This document shows, in pieces, positions 33,402 to 42,814 of a stretch of 64,000 nt of DNA. The first letter of the stretch is position 1. The number at the start of each line of letters is the position of its first letter. The stretch spans positions 124,001 to 188,000 of the forward strand of contig CAWFIT010000001.1 in assembly GCA_963815965.1 (NCBI GenBank). The letters run 5' to 3'. The position numbers and the translations under genes are program-made. This DNA is from DASVFB01 sp963815965 (GTDB lineage: Bacteria > Actinomycetota > Thermoleophilia > Gaiellales > Gaiellaceae). Below the pieces are notes generated by a model. It saw nothing but the letters and a program-made list of their open reading frames with translations, did no database searches and was not told the DNA's origin.

Positions 33402-34295
33402 ATGACCTCTCTCTCCTATGCGATCGTTACACCTGCGCGCAACGAGGCCGACAATCTCCGGCGGCTGACGGAATCCGTCGAGAGTCAGACGACGCTCCCG
33501 ATGCGATGGGTCATCGTCGACGACGGCTCGACCGACGAGACGGCCGACGTTGCACGGGCCTTGGCGGCGCGCGTGCGGTGGGCGACCGCCATGACTTCGC
33601 CGACTGCCGCGCGCGGAGACGCGCTGACGCGCGGACGTTCGGGGGGACGCGACGTCGTTGCGTTCGAGACTGGCGTCGCGTCGCTGAACGCGACACCGGA
33701 CGTGATCGTCAAGCTCGACGCGGACATCTCTCTCGCTCCCGACTACTTCCAGCAGCTACTCGAACGGTTCGACGGCGATCCTGAGCTCGGAATCGCCGGA
33801 GGTATCTGCCAGGAGCGCGACGCGACGGGACAGTGGCGCGACGTTCACGTCGCGCGGGGACACGTCCGCGGTGCAGCGCGTGCATACCGATGGGCGTGCT
33901 TCGAGGCCGTCGTGCCGCTCGAGGAGCGGCTCGGATGGGACTCGGTCGACCTGGCCAAGGCGCGCGTGGCCGGCTGGCGAGTGCGCAGCTTCGAGGACCT
34001 CCCGTTCCGGCACCACCGCAAGATGGGCGCGCGGGACGGCTCGTGGGCGTCGTACTCCTCACAGGGTGATGTCGCTCACTTCCTCGGATACCGGCCGTCA
34101 TACCTGCTCATTCGGACCGCCTTCCGAGCCGTCCACGATCCTGCAGCGGTGGCGCTGGTAGTGGGTTACACCAAGGCGTCGCTCGCCAGACGTCAGCGCG
34201 TCTCGGATCCGCGCGTCATCGACGAGGTGCGGAGGTCCCAGAACGTCCGAGGCTTGCGCAAGCGCTCGCGCGAGGTTCGCGGCTGTTACGACTAG
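33402..34295 (+). CDS. Family 2 glycosyltransferase
   Basis: 297 residues from ATG 33402 (GTG 33390 is an alternative). SYAIVTPARNEADNLRRLTE and WVIVDDGSTDETADVA are the nucleotide-sugar site. VIVKLDADISL contains the DxD metal motif, and LGWDSVDLAKARVAGWRVRS is the ED-like acceptor region. The C-terminus (from about 230) has a short hydrophobic stretch that may contact the membrane. It overlaps the polymerase gene by 4 bp at the 3' end (convergent). Confidence 0.87.
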   Translation: MTSLSYAIVTPARNEADNLRRLTESVESQTTLPMRWVIVDDGSTDETADVARALAARVRWATAMTSPTAARGDALTRGRSGGRDVVAFETGVASLNATPDVIVKLDADISLAPDYFQQLLERFDGDPELGIAGGICQERDATGQWRDVHVARGHVRGAARAYRWACFEAVVPLEERLGWDSVDLAKARVAGWRVRSFEDLPFRHHRKMGARDGSWASYSSQGDVAHFLGYRPSYLLIRTAFRAVHDPAAVALVVGYTKASLARRQRVSDPRVIDEVRRSQNVRGLRKRSREVRGCYD

Positions 34296-35797
34296 ACCGC
34301 GCGGGGCGGTGGCGGGTGGACGACGCGCATGAGCGCGCTCCCAAGCCCCAGGAGTATGAACATGACCAGAGTGACCTGGATGAACGCAAACGCATCATAG
34401 GTGAGCATCCCGAAAGCGAATCCAGCAACTCCGGCTGTGAAACCCACCAGGAGCCAGCCCTCGGGGGAATCGTCATCCTTTGCCGCGCGGCCGAGTCGTC
34501 GGACGAATCTCAGGAACAACCAGGATATGGCCCCGGCGCCGATCAGTCCGGTCTCCAGGAGCGTCGCGAGCCACTGATTGTCGGTGATCGGCGCGTTCTG
34601 CGGAACGACCTCCTCGCGGCCCGTCACCCGTGTCCCGAAGCCTTCGCCGAGAATGGGGTCAGGGAAGAACTCCGTCCGCAGCGCGGGCATCAGCGTCGCG
34701 AGCCGGCCGGAGCCAACCTGCGTGTCCGCCTGCTGCGCCGCCAGACCTCCTGCCGGGAAAAAGGACTGGAGCATCGTCCCGAGACTGCCTGGCACGGCCA
34801 CGTGAATCAGGACCACGGCGGGGATCACGGCCGGCCAGAGTCGGAGCACGTGGCGGGGTCGGAGCCACGCGAGGACGCCGATTTCCATGACCAGCATCGA
34901 AATACCCGTCCGAGACAACGTGCTGACGGCGCCTAGCACCAAGAGCGCGCATGCGATCAGCCACCTCTTTCCACGCGTTCGCACGAGGACCGCAGCCAGC
35001 GGCAGCAGCATGATGAACACCGCACTCATCGCGATCGGATGCTGCGCCGAGCCGAAGGCGCGGACGCCTCCACCTCGATTGTCGGTGGCCACCCCCTCAG
35101 CGATGAACGGGAGCGGACGCAGCACAGGAATGATCGACCCGATGTGGCTGAAGGCATTGAGGCCCGTCCTGGCCTCGAGCAGGGTCAGGAACCCCACGAC
35201 CGAAGCGGAGGCGACAAGGATCGCCGACAGGAAGGCGACGTCCCGGGCCAGCCTGACCGTGCTGACAATGAGAAAAAACACGATCAGGAAGCTCAGGAAG
35301 AACAGCGCCCGCTTCGAGACGATCGGCGAGAGACTGCTCACACGGCCGGCGTTCATCACGAACGATCCCAGGATCGCGATGACGAACACCGCAATCGGGC
35401 CTTCGAAGCCGCTTCGCCGGAGCCGGACACGTGGATCGGCCAGCAGCGACGCGAACCATCCGGCTGCGATCAGAAAGACGAGCAGCCGGTAGGGCTCGAG
35501 TTCGATCGGCAGACTGGCAGGCAGCGTGTAGCGCCTGATCGGAATCGCGAAGATGACCACGATGACGCTGACGATCAGGGATCGCCAGGAGACGATCCTT
35601 AGCGACGATTGGGCGACGAGAGCCGCGAGCGCGATCATCAAGAGCAGCACGGCGCTCTTTCGCGACGGAGCCGTCAGTACCGTGAGTGTCAGGAGTGCAA
35701 GCGCCCCGGCTACGACGATCAGGGCGGAGAGCGAGCGGCGCTGGCCTCCAAGCGCGCCGACGATCACACCCGAGCCTCCGACTCGGCTCATTCTCAT
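34292..35797 (-). CDS. O-antigen ligase/polymerase-like membrane protein (Wzy type)
   Basis: 501 residues with about 12 membrane segments, e.g. LSALIVVAGALALLTLTVL, AVLLLMIALAALV and LFFLSFLIVFFLIVSTV. A long extracytoplasmic loop (about 330-420) contains SGRLATLMPALRTEFFPDPI then GEGFGTRV, the Wzy_C/ligase signature. It should polymerise lipid-linked repeat units or ligate the chain on the outside. It lies 3 bp downstream of the Wzz-like gene and is co-directional, so chain length and polymerisation are probably controlled together. Confidence 0.85.
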   Translation of the reverse strand: MRMSRVGGSGVIVGALGGQRRSLSALIVVAGALALLTLTVLTAPSRKSAVLLLMIALAALVAQSSLRIVSWRSLIVSVIVVIFAIPIRRYTLPASLPIELEPYRLLVFLIAAGWFASLLADPRVRLRRSGFEGPIAVFVIAILGSFVMNAGRVSSLSPIVSKRALFFLSFLIVFFLIVSTVRLARDVAFLSAILVASASVVGFLTLLEARTGLNAFSHIGSIIPVLRPLPFIAEGVATDNRGGGVRAFGSAQHPIAMSAVFIMLLPLAAVLVRTRGKRWLIACALLVLGAVSTLSRTGISMLVMEIGVLAWLRPRHVLRLWPAVIPAVVLIHVAVPGSLGTMLQSFFPAGGLAAQQADTQVGSGRLATLMPALRTEFFPDPILGEGFGTRVTGREEVVPQNAPITDNQWLATLLETGLIGAGAISWLFLRFVRRLGRAAKDDDSPEGWLLVGFTAGVAGFAFGMLTYDAFAFIQVTLVMFILLGLGSALMRVVHPPPPRAV

Positions 35798-35800
35798 CGG

Positions 35801-36559
35801 TCAGGCTGCGACGCGGCGCGGCTTGTCAAGGTCGTCAGGGACGCGCGAGCCACTCGGCACCTGGATGCGCGGCCTGAGATTCTCGAGGATGAACGCGGCT
35901 CCGACCGTCATGATCATGACGCCGAAGAAGATCGCGATGGGGAGGGTCTTCTTTCGACCCTGGACGAGAAGGGCGGGCTGTGCGCTGGTGACGATCTGGA
36001 CGTCCACCCGCTGCGAGTCCGGGATCCTGGCGCCGCGCTGCTGGGCTGCGATGTACTCCATGAAGGTGGAAGTGCCGATCTTCGCGAGTCGTTCGGCGAT
36101 CCGGGGCGTCGGTCCGCTGCCGATGATGTCGACGAACGGAAGCACCGCGCCGCTGGACGACGAAGGATCGGTGGCGGCCACCGCCTGCACGGCGCCGACT
36201 TTTTTCGACCGACGCTTGATCACCTCTTGGACGGCGTCGCTGTTCGCGAGGCGCGCGTAGAACGACGCGAGTTGGTAGAAGCGGCTCGGATCCGCGAACG
36301 ACGGGGTGCTCGGGGGAATCGGAGAGCCCGGATCCGTCCCGGGCAGAACCGCTCGCCCCCACGGGAACCCGGTCTGTGTGATGAGGAGCTCCGAGCGGCT
36401 CGTCCAGGTTTGCGTCTGCCGGTAGCTAAGGGGAGGCTTGCCGTTCGCCAGACCGATCTTCGCCATCGAGAGCACCGCGAGCACGATGGCCACGACTGCG
36501 CCGACGCCAACCAGAACGCGGAACCGCCGAATCACGCCGGAGTACAGGGTCAGGTCCAC
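35801..36559 (-). CDS. Wzz-like chain-length determinant protein
   Basis: 252 residues from GTG 36559. There is one N-terminal (VLVGVGAVVAIVLAVLSMA) and one C-terminal (LPIAIFFGVMIMTVGAAFIL) membrane segment with a roughly 190-residue extracytoplasmic domain between, the Wzz/CapA layout. No Walker motifs follow, so it is not fused to a tyrosine kinase. Its start lies 1 nt after the stop of the LuxR-type gene, which puts regulator, chain-length protein and polymerase in one transcript. Confidence 0.75.
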   Translation of the reverse strand: MDLTLYSGVIRRFRVLVGVGAVVAIVLAVLSMAKIGLANGKPPLSYRQTQTWTSRSELLITQTGFPWGRAVLPGTDPGSPIPPSTPSFADPSRFYQLASFYARLANSDAVQEVIKRRSKKVGAVQAVAATDPSSSSGAVLPFVDIIGSGPTPRIAERLAKIGTSTFMEYIAAQQRGARIPDSQRVDVQIVTSAQPALLVQGRKKTLPIAIFFGVMIMTVGAAFILENLRPRIQVPSGSRVPDDLDKPRRVAA

Positions 36560-36560
36560 G

Positions 36561-36812
36561 TCAGTTCCGGGCCCGCGGCGTGTCGATCAGGACTTCGCGG
36601 GAGCGAAGCAGGATGACCGCCGCTTCGGTCCGGTTGACGACTCCGAGCTTCCTGTAGATCGAGCCGAGGTGGAACTTGACTGCGTGAACGGTGACCGAGA
36701 GGGCGCTGGCTATCTCCCGGTTCGTCTCGCCCAGCACCGCGCGCTCGAGAACCTCGAGCTCGCGTGCCGACAGGGAGCGGATCGACTGACCCGCGAAGTG
36801 CTCGATCTCCAT
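36561..36812 (-). CDS. Stand-alone LuxR-type DNA-binding protein
   Basis: 83 residues, essentially only a helix-turn-helix: SLSARELEVLERAVLGETNR, EIASALSVTVHAVKFHLGSI, YRKLGVVNRTEAAVILL. There is no receiver or ligand domain. It starts the transcript that continues with the Wzz-like and polymerase genes. The palindrome at 36891-36908 lies about 80 bp upstream and is the best copy of the island motif, so autoregulation is plausible. It may also be the truncated end of a longer regulator. Confidence 0.82.
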   Translation of the reverse strand: MEIEHFAGQSIRSLSARELEVLERAVLGETNREIASALSVTVHAVKFHLGSIYRKLGVVNRTEAAVILLRSREVLIDTPRARN

Positions 36813-36890
36813 CGAATCGATGCTAGTGGACGCCCGCTAAAACGCCACAGGCCGTCAGGGCAGCATTTGCCGACTGCCATTGCCAGCACT

Positions 36891-36908
36891 TCTAGCCATT
36901 CGGCTAGG
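36891..36908. promoter_or_regulatory. Candidate island operator 4 (best match)
   Basis: TCTAGCCATTCGGCTAGG: half-sites CTAGCC and GGCTAG are exact complements around ATTC. It lies in the divergent 208-bp region between the LuxR-type gene and the acyltransferase. Confidence 0.5.
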
Positions 36909-37020
36909 GAGGGCTGCGCCGACTGGCTGGCAGCGCAGAGGCTCGACAGACGTTGTACTGGCTTGGAATGTCGGCGCGGTGCAGCGAATATGGTTCCGTG
37001 TCGAACGTGACTGAGTTCGG

Positions 37021-37647
37021 ATGGTGACCCCGACGCGACCGAGCGGGCCCGGCAAGCGAACGAGTGAGGCCGCAGTCGAGGGATACCGGTTGTTCTGTCG
37101 GATCCGGGACAGGGCTTTCTGTGTGCTGACGAGGGGCGCGTTCGCCGCGTTCGGCTCGCGGTCTGTCCTCAAGCTTCCGCTTCGGCTGCAGGGCGAGGCC
37201 AGGATCGCAGTCGGCGACGACGTCTACGTAGGTGCCGGCTCGTGGCTCCAGGTGCTCGGCGATCCGACCGGGCCCGTCGCGATCTCGATCGGACGAGGAA
37301 CGGCGATCTCGGGCTCGTGCGTCCTCTCAGCCGCGTCCTCCATCCGGATCGGCGACGCCGTCCTCATCGCGCGCAACGTCTACATCGCCGACCACTCTCA
37401 CGCGTACGACGACGTCGGCGTCCCGGTCCTCGCGCAGGGGATCACGAGCGTTGCGCCCGTCGAGATCGAGGACGGAGCGTGGCTCGGACAGAACGTCGTC
37501 GTCGGCCCGGGAGTCCGGATCGGCGCCGGTGCCGTCGTCGGGGCGAACTCGGTGGTGCTCTCGGACGTCCCCGACTACTCTGTCGCCGTCGGAGCGCCTG
37601 CACGCGTCGTGCGGACGTTTGCACCCGACGAGACACCCTCTCGATGA
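37021..37647 (+). CDS. Hexapeptide-repeat acyltransferase
   Basis: 208 residues. Left-handed beta-helix repeats run from about residue 60 to 190 (IAVGDDVYVGAGSWLQVLG, ISIGRGTAISGSCVLSAASS, IRIGDAVLIARNVYIADHSH). The conserved HSHAYDD loop and VGAPARVVRTF end are as in maltose/colanic-acid-type O-acetyltransferases. It should acetylate a sugar hydroxyl using acetyl-CoA. The last 4 bp overlap the next glycosyltransferase (ATGA). Confidence 0.88.
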   Translation: MVTPTRPSGPGKRTSEAAVEGYRLFCRIRDRAFCVLTRGAFAAFGSRSVLKLPLRLQGEARIAVGDDVYVGAGSWLQVLGDPTGPVAISIGRGTAISGSCVLSAASSIRIGDAVLIARNVYIADHSHAYDDVGVPVLAQGITSVAPVEIEDGAWLGQNVVVGPGVRIGAGAVVGANSVVLSDVPDYSVAVGAPARVVRTFAPDETPSR

Positions 37648-38944
37648 CCCGCGTCCTCTTCGTCGCGTACTACTACCCGCCGATCGGCGGAGCCGGTGCC
37701 CAGCGTCCCGCCAGGTTCGCGGCTCACCTGCCGGAGCACGGATGCGAGGCGAGCATCCTGACCGGCCAGGGTACCGCCGCTGGTCGCTGGACGCCGCACG
37801 ATCAGAGCCTTGAAGCCGAAATGCCGCCCGAGCTCGCAGTTCATCGGATAGCCGGGGCAGAGCCGTCTGGTCAGGGACAGCCGTGGGCCCGAGTCGAACG
37901 CTGGTTGGGGATCGACTCGCCGTGGACTCGGTGGTGGGTTCATGGAGGTGTCGAGGCGGGCCGGGAGCCCGCGGCCGCTGCGGACGCGATCTACGTCTTC
38001 ATGTCGCCGTGGGCTTCGGCTGATCTCGCGATGCGACTGGCCGGTGTCACGGGGACGCCCTGGATCGCGGACCTGGGCGACCCCTGGGCGCTCGACGAGA
38101 TGGCGATCTACCCCACCGCTTTGCACAGGCGCGCCGATCTCAGGCGGATGGGCCGCGCGCTGCAGTCGGCGACCGCCGTGGTGGTGACGACGCACGAGGC
38201 GGCCGTGAGGATCCGCGAGACCTTTCCCGAGCTGGGTGCGAAACCCATCGTCACGATTCCGATGGGCTACGACGCCGCGGACTTCGTGGGTCCCGAGCCC
38301 GCGCGATCGGACGACGCGTTTCGGATCGTCCACACCGGATACCTCCACACCGAACACGGACACAGGCAGCGCCGCGCCGCGCCGCTCCGCCGGCTGATCG
38401 GAGGTCAGAACGGCAGCGTCGACATCCTCACCCGATCGCACTCTATTTGCTGGATGCGATCGACCGGCTTGATTCCGATCTTCGTTCACGTGTCGAGCTC
38501 CACCTGGCCGGCGTCCTTTCAAACCTCGATCGCGAGCGTGCGACGGCCAACATCCGGCTGCACGGCTACCTGCCCCATGCCGAGTCAGTCGCCCTCATCC
38601 GCTCGGCGGATCTCCTGTTCCTGCCTATGCAGAATCTGCCCGTGGGAACCCGCTCGACCATGATCCCGGGAAAGACCTACGAATACCTCGCGTCGGGTCG
38701 CCGAATCCTCGCTGCCGTTCCCGAGGGCGACGCGCTCGACATGCTGACCGCCGCGGGCACGGCCCGCACCTGTCGCCCCGACGACGCGCAGGGGATGGCG
38801 CGGATCCTTTCCGAAGAGATCCTTCGGCCTCGGAGCCCGGCCGTCGCACCCGGGGAACTCGTCGAGCGTTTCGAGTACAGGAACCTCGCGGGCCAGGTGG
38901 CCGATGTCATCGCTGCCGCCGCTGGATCCTCGCCCCGGACGTGA
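37644..38944 (+). CDS. GT-B glycosyltransferase (frame broken near 38440)
   Basis: Restored length is about 433 residues. The first frame gives MTRVLFVAYYYPPIGGAGAQ, then WIADLGDPWALDEM and PIVTIPMGYDAADF. The second frame gives AIDRLDSDLRSRVELHLAGV, IRLHGYLPHAESVALIRSAD and SRTMIPGKTYEYLASGRRI-type donor-site sequence (TRSTMIPGKTYEYLASGRR). The join is in VDILTRSH/LYLLDAIDRL and needs a single base. The Gly-Gly-x-Gly start and C-terminal E-x-L-A-S-G-x-x-I motif mark family 4. ATG overlaps the acyltransferase stop. Confidence 0.83.
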
Positions 38945-38993
38945 CGCGCGCGCCGCGCGACGTCCCGCTCTAACCGACGGCCTCGTTACTCCT

Positions 38994-39970
38994 TCAGTCG
39001 GCGCCTGCGTCTTCGGCGGCGTCTCCCGTTTGGGCCTCGAGGGGTCGGAGCCAGGACTCGCGCCACCATGGATAGATCGCGCGGGGGCAGAACCAGCGAT
39101 TGACGCTCCTGTAGCTCTTGCAGACGACGCCGTCCAGGATGTAGCAGTCCGAGGCGAGCTCGACCATCCTGCCGCTGCCCTCGTCGATGAAGCGCTCGAC
39201 CTTCGCCTTCACCCGTGCCGTGTGGCCGCAGTAGGGCACCATCTCACGGTCGAACCAGAGCCCCCTGTTCTTGCCGGTGTCGCCCAGTGTCTCGCCGATC
39301 TCACGCTTCGTGCGGATCTGGACGAGCTCGCCCGGTGCGCAGACCTCGAGGGGCGGGAGCGACGAAGTTCTGGCCCTTCAGCTCTCCGGTCGGAACGGAG
39401 GGTTCGACCTGAGACCGAGCCGCCGACCGATCTCCTGGACGACGATGCCGACTGTCACGCGCGCGAACCGCCACAAGCCGACATTGCCGCCGGTGAGCTC
39501 GCGAGCGAACCTGTACCAGCCGACCGGCTCGCCGGCGCGAATCAGCTCCGTCGCCTGGCAGCGAAACGTCGGCGCCCCGGGGGTCGAGTCTGCGCCGTGG
39601 ACGTTCCCCGCCGCGAGACGCTGAAGCCGCGCAAAGGCGTCGCCGGTGGTGAGATCATCGCCGGTGCCTTCCGGGGACGCGGGCGAAGCCAGGCCTCCTT
39701 CCAGTACAGGCGGCACTGCGCCTCGCAGCCGGCGTGCCCCGTGCCGTCGCAACGGAGATCGTCGAGGATCACCGTGTTGCGCAGCCGAAGTACACCCGAG
39801 TAGTTGACCGTGTCGCAGGCCCGCTCGACCTGGGCGTCCACCGTAAACGCCCTGCCGAAGAAGCCGAGCATCTCGGGCATGAACGGCACGCCCTCCAAAC
39901 ACCCGTGCTCGTCCAGCGTCGCGAGGATCTCCGCCGGAGATCGCAACTCGACCCTGTCGCCCGCCCTCAC
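38994..39970 (-). CDS. Cysteine-rich two-module protein of unknown function (three frame breaks)
   Basis: Restored, about 325 residues. Module 1 has VRAGDRVELRSPAEILATLD, PFMPEMLGFFGRAFTVDAQV, a CDT motif, DLRCDGTGHAGCEAQCRLYW and KEAWLRP. A linker follows (TFRCQATELIRAGEPVGWYR). Module 2 repeats the plan: LRTGELVQIRTKREIGETLG, WFDREMVPYCGHTARVKAKV, DGVVCKSYR, FCPRAIYPWWRESWLRP. Breaks near 39690, 39395 and 39340 each need one base. GTG 39970 is chosen because the small paralogue at 42563 starts at the equivalent MRTGDKVEF. Similar proteins occur in polysaccharide clusters, to my recollection, without known function. Confidence 0.6.
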
Positions 39971-40285
39971 GTGAATGGCTTCATCGGTTGGGCGGGCGGA
40001 CCGTCGGCTGAGAGGAGCGAGACACAGCCGCATCGTACTGCCGCCCGCGGGCACGATCCCCGGCCGCCCGGCCAGGAACGTCCCTGGTCGCCTGATCAGG
40101 TCCTGTTATCGGCCGAGGCCTCGGCTTCCCAGAGTGTGAGGACATCCGCCGGCGCAGGCAACAAAGGCGCCCTTTCCGAGTCGCTCAAGTCGCAAGGCGA
40201 CATGACCAGGATACTCTGTACGAATGCGGCGCCACGTTGGTAGAGCCCTGCCGCCCACGGTCAACCGTGCGAGGTTGAAGTAAGC

Positions 40286-41215
40286 ATGCAGCGACCATGG
40301 TCGCTGGCCGCGGTCATCCCGACGTATAACCGAGCGTCTGTGCTCGAACGCGCGATCGATAGCGTCCTGGCCCAGAATCGTCGCCCGAACGAGATCATCG
40401 TCGTCGATGACGGCTCGTCCGACAATACGCACGAGGTCGTTGCGAAATACGGACGCACCATCAGACTCATCAGGAAGGAAAACGGGGGCGTCAGTTCGGC
40501 TCGTAACGCTGGAGTGCGAGAGAGCACGTCGGACTTCATCGCCTTCCTCGACTCGGACGACTCCTGGTACCAAGACCACCTTGCTCGTATCGAGGATGCG
40601 ATCGTGAGTACCCGAGGGAGCGCAGGGCTCTATTTCTCCGATCTCGAGCTGGCGCCTTCCAGGGGCGGAGGGTCGGCGTGGCATCTCTCGGGCTTCTCGA
40701 TTGAGGGGAGCCATGAGCTTCGACAAGACGCGAGACCATGGGTGTTTCTCGACATCCAGCCAATGACGATCCAGGCGTCGGTCGTCCGCCGCGACGCATA
40801 CATCGCGGCCGGCGGCTGCAACCCGAGTCTGCCTTGTCGCGAAGACACGCACCTATTCTTCAAACTCGGCCTCTCGACGTCCATCTGTGCGGTCGCTGGA
40901 TGTGCAGGAGTGCTGGCCGGAGACAGCGCGGACTCGCTCACGACGACGTTCTCGCCTGCTCACGAAACGTACTGGCGTTGCACAGCTTGGCTCTACAGCG
41001 ACGTTCTCGACGAGGCCGGCGACCGGTTGACGGTGGAGCAGCGGCGCGCCCTGGCCCGGCGGCTCGCTGACGCACATTGGATGCTTGCAATGAGTAGCGG
41101 CGCCAGTTCACCAGGCAATGCGCTGCATCATCTTCACGATGCGATACGGCACGATCCGTCGCTCGTGCCCCGACGAGTAGCGCGGCGACTCGCAAGGGCT
41201 GCGAGGCTGAAATAA
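40286..41215 (+). CDS. Family 2 glycosyltransferase
   Basis: 309 residues. AAVIPTYNRASVLERAIDSV, EIIVVDDGSSDNTHEVV, NGGVSSARNAGV and the DxD site DFIAFLDSDDSWYQDHL show a GT-A fold. CREDTHLFFKLGLST is the acceptor-side motif. ATG 40286. The C-terminal 80 residues are helical and may bind partner proteins. It stands between convergent and divergent glycosyltransferases in the cluster. Donor and acceptor unknown. Confidence 0.88.
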   Translation: MQRPWSLAAVIPTYNRASVLERAIDSVLAQNRRPNEIIVVDDGSSDNTHEVVAKYGRTIRLIRKENGGVSSARNAGVRESTSDFIAFLDSDDSWYQDHLARIEDAIVSTRGSAGLYFSDLELAPSRGGGSAWHLSGFSIEGSHELRQDARPWVFLDIQPMTIQASVVRRDAYIAAGGCNPSLPCREDTHLFFKLGLSTSICAVAGCAGVLAGDSADSLTTTFSPAHETYWRCTAWLYSDVLDEAGDRLTVEQRRALARRLADAHWMLAMSSGASSPGNALHHLHDAIRHDPSLVPRRVARRLARAARLK

Positions 41216-41335
41216 GCGATCGGTGGACCCGCCAGTCTCAGGTCGCTACGCAACCGTGACACCGCCGAGCCGCTGCCAACACCAGGCGCAGCAAGCGCTG
41301 CGAACGTCGGGCGATGCGAACGGAGGCCTGTCGTT

Positions 41336-42351
41336 CTACTCGGGCCGTTGGAACAGCCGAGAAGCAGCCCGCTTGGCGGAGCGCCCCCCGAGCTGTGCTG
41401 CGAAAAGCCTCCAGGTAGCTGGAAGAAGCAGCGTACGAGGGTCAGCCCTCACGAGCTTGGCCAGCATCGTTGCCGTCGACCTCCAGGTAGCGTCCGAGTC
41501 CGCGCTGTTCGCAAGCCGCCGGACATTGTCCCGGCGAAACGTGTCTGCTGCGAGAGATTTGTAACGCTCGGTCCGCTTCCGCGTAAATGAAGTCTCTTCA
41601 AGAAATCGCATTCGATGGTTGTAGAGGATTCGCGGTTGATCCTCGAGGAGGTCGTACCCGACTCCCGTGTAGGAGCCCAACGCCGCGGTTGCTGCCTCGG
41701 CATGGGAGCGAGTCGCCGCCAGCGTACGCGAGAGGCAGGCGAAGTCCCAGTCGCAGGCGATGCGCATCCACAGCGGGACGTCTGCTAGCGGCTCGTCTTC
41801 GACTCTGAACCCGTCCGCATCGGCAATGGCGCGCGTGCGGTAGAGCGCCGACGGAAAGCACAGGTCCATGGAGCGCGCATGCTCCGCTCCAGATACTCGT
41901 CACCCGACTCGACGCTCACGGATCCCTCGACGGTCACGAGCGTTCGGGCATGTTCCCGGACACGGGACGATTCGTCGATCACATCAAACGCGGTGTGCGC
42001 CACCCCCACGCCCGGATACCGCTCGAGCACCTCGACGGTACAGCGCAGGTGATCGGGGTAGAGGAGATCGTCATCAGGCAGAAGCACGAGGAACTCTGTC
42101 TCCGCCAGTTCGATGACGCCGTTGAGGTTCGCGATCATCCCGATGTTCTCGTTTGAACGGACGTAGTCGATCCGCGAGTCGGCGAACGAAGCCACGGTCT
42201 CGGGCGTGGCGTCCTCTGACGCGTTGTCGCAGATGAGGAGCCGGAAGTCGCGATGTGACTGTGAGAGCACGCTCGCAATCGCCTGACGTAGCCAGCTCGC
42301 ACGATTGAACGTCGGGATCCCGACGGTCACGGTGACGTCATGCGCCGTCAT
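41336..42351 (-). CDS. Family 2 glycosyltransferase (frame broken near 41870)
   Basis: Restored length is about 338 residues from ATG 42351. TVTVGIPTFNRASWLRQAIA, LLICDNASEDATPETVASFA and FLVLLPDDDLLYPDHLRCTV give the GT-A donor site (DDD metal motif). In the next frame MDLCFPSALYRTRAIADADG and WDFACLSRTLAATRSH continue the acceptor half. One base cures the break at DEYLERSMRA/MDLCFP. Its ATG overlaps the stop of the small two-module paralogue (ATGA), so the pair is translationally coupled. Confidence 0.82.
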
Positions 42352-42563
42352 CCAAGGATGATCTGTTCGTGGTTCCGAAGAGTACCGCCAGTCGGCGAGA
42401 GCGCCTCGTGGGAGTACCAGCCGACCTTCTCGCCGGCCCGAATCGACTCCGCCCCATGGCAACGAAAGCTCGGCTCCTCGGGCGTCGAATCTGTGCTGCT
42501 CCCGTCCAGCGTCGCGAAGATTTCCGTTGGAAACCGAAACTCGACCTTGTCACCCGTCCTCAT
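42348..42563 (-). CDS. Short internally deleted paralogue of the two-module protein
   Basis: 71 residues. MRTGDKVEFRFPTEIFATLD equals the start of module 1 of the 38994-39970 protein. STPEEPSFRCHGAESIRAGE then KVGWYS equals its linker. The roughly 130 residues in between, including the clustered cysteines and KEAWLRP, are missing, and it stops after a short tail. It has an ATG and is coupled to the glycosyltransferase by an ATGA overlap, so it may be expressed. It is either a degenerate copy or a purposely reduced form. Confidence 0.55.
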   Translation of the reverse strand: MRTGDKVEFRFPTEIFATLDGSSTDSTPEEPSFRCHGAESIRAGEKVGWYSHEALSPTGGTLRNHEQIILG

Positions 42564-42690
42564 GAGGCCCGCAACGTCCGATCGGCTACCGCTGACACAA
42601 CTCCTCAGCCTCCGCGCCCGGCGTCATCGGCATCCCGCAGAGCCTAGCCTGCCCGCAGCAACCCGCCAAACGGTCGATCGACAAGGACTT

Positions 42691-42708
42691 CCTAGCTAGC
42701 TGGCTAGG
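42691..42708. promoter_or_regulatory. Candidate island operator 5
   Basis: CCTAGCTAGCTGGCTAGG, an 18-bp palindrome with one mismatched pair, about 110-140 bp before the GT8-like gene and downstream in orientation from the small paralogue gene. Confidence 0.45.
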
Positions 42709-42814
42709 ATTTGGCTCAGGGTCGCCTCTGCATGAGATCCGCGCCCAACTCGATCGACTGTGATTGGCTCAGCGCCGCCGGTCGACTTTTCCGGATGACT
42801 AGACCACGGGGCGA

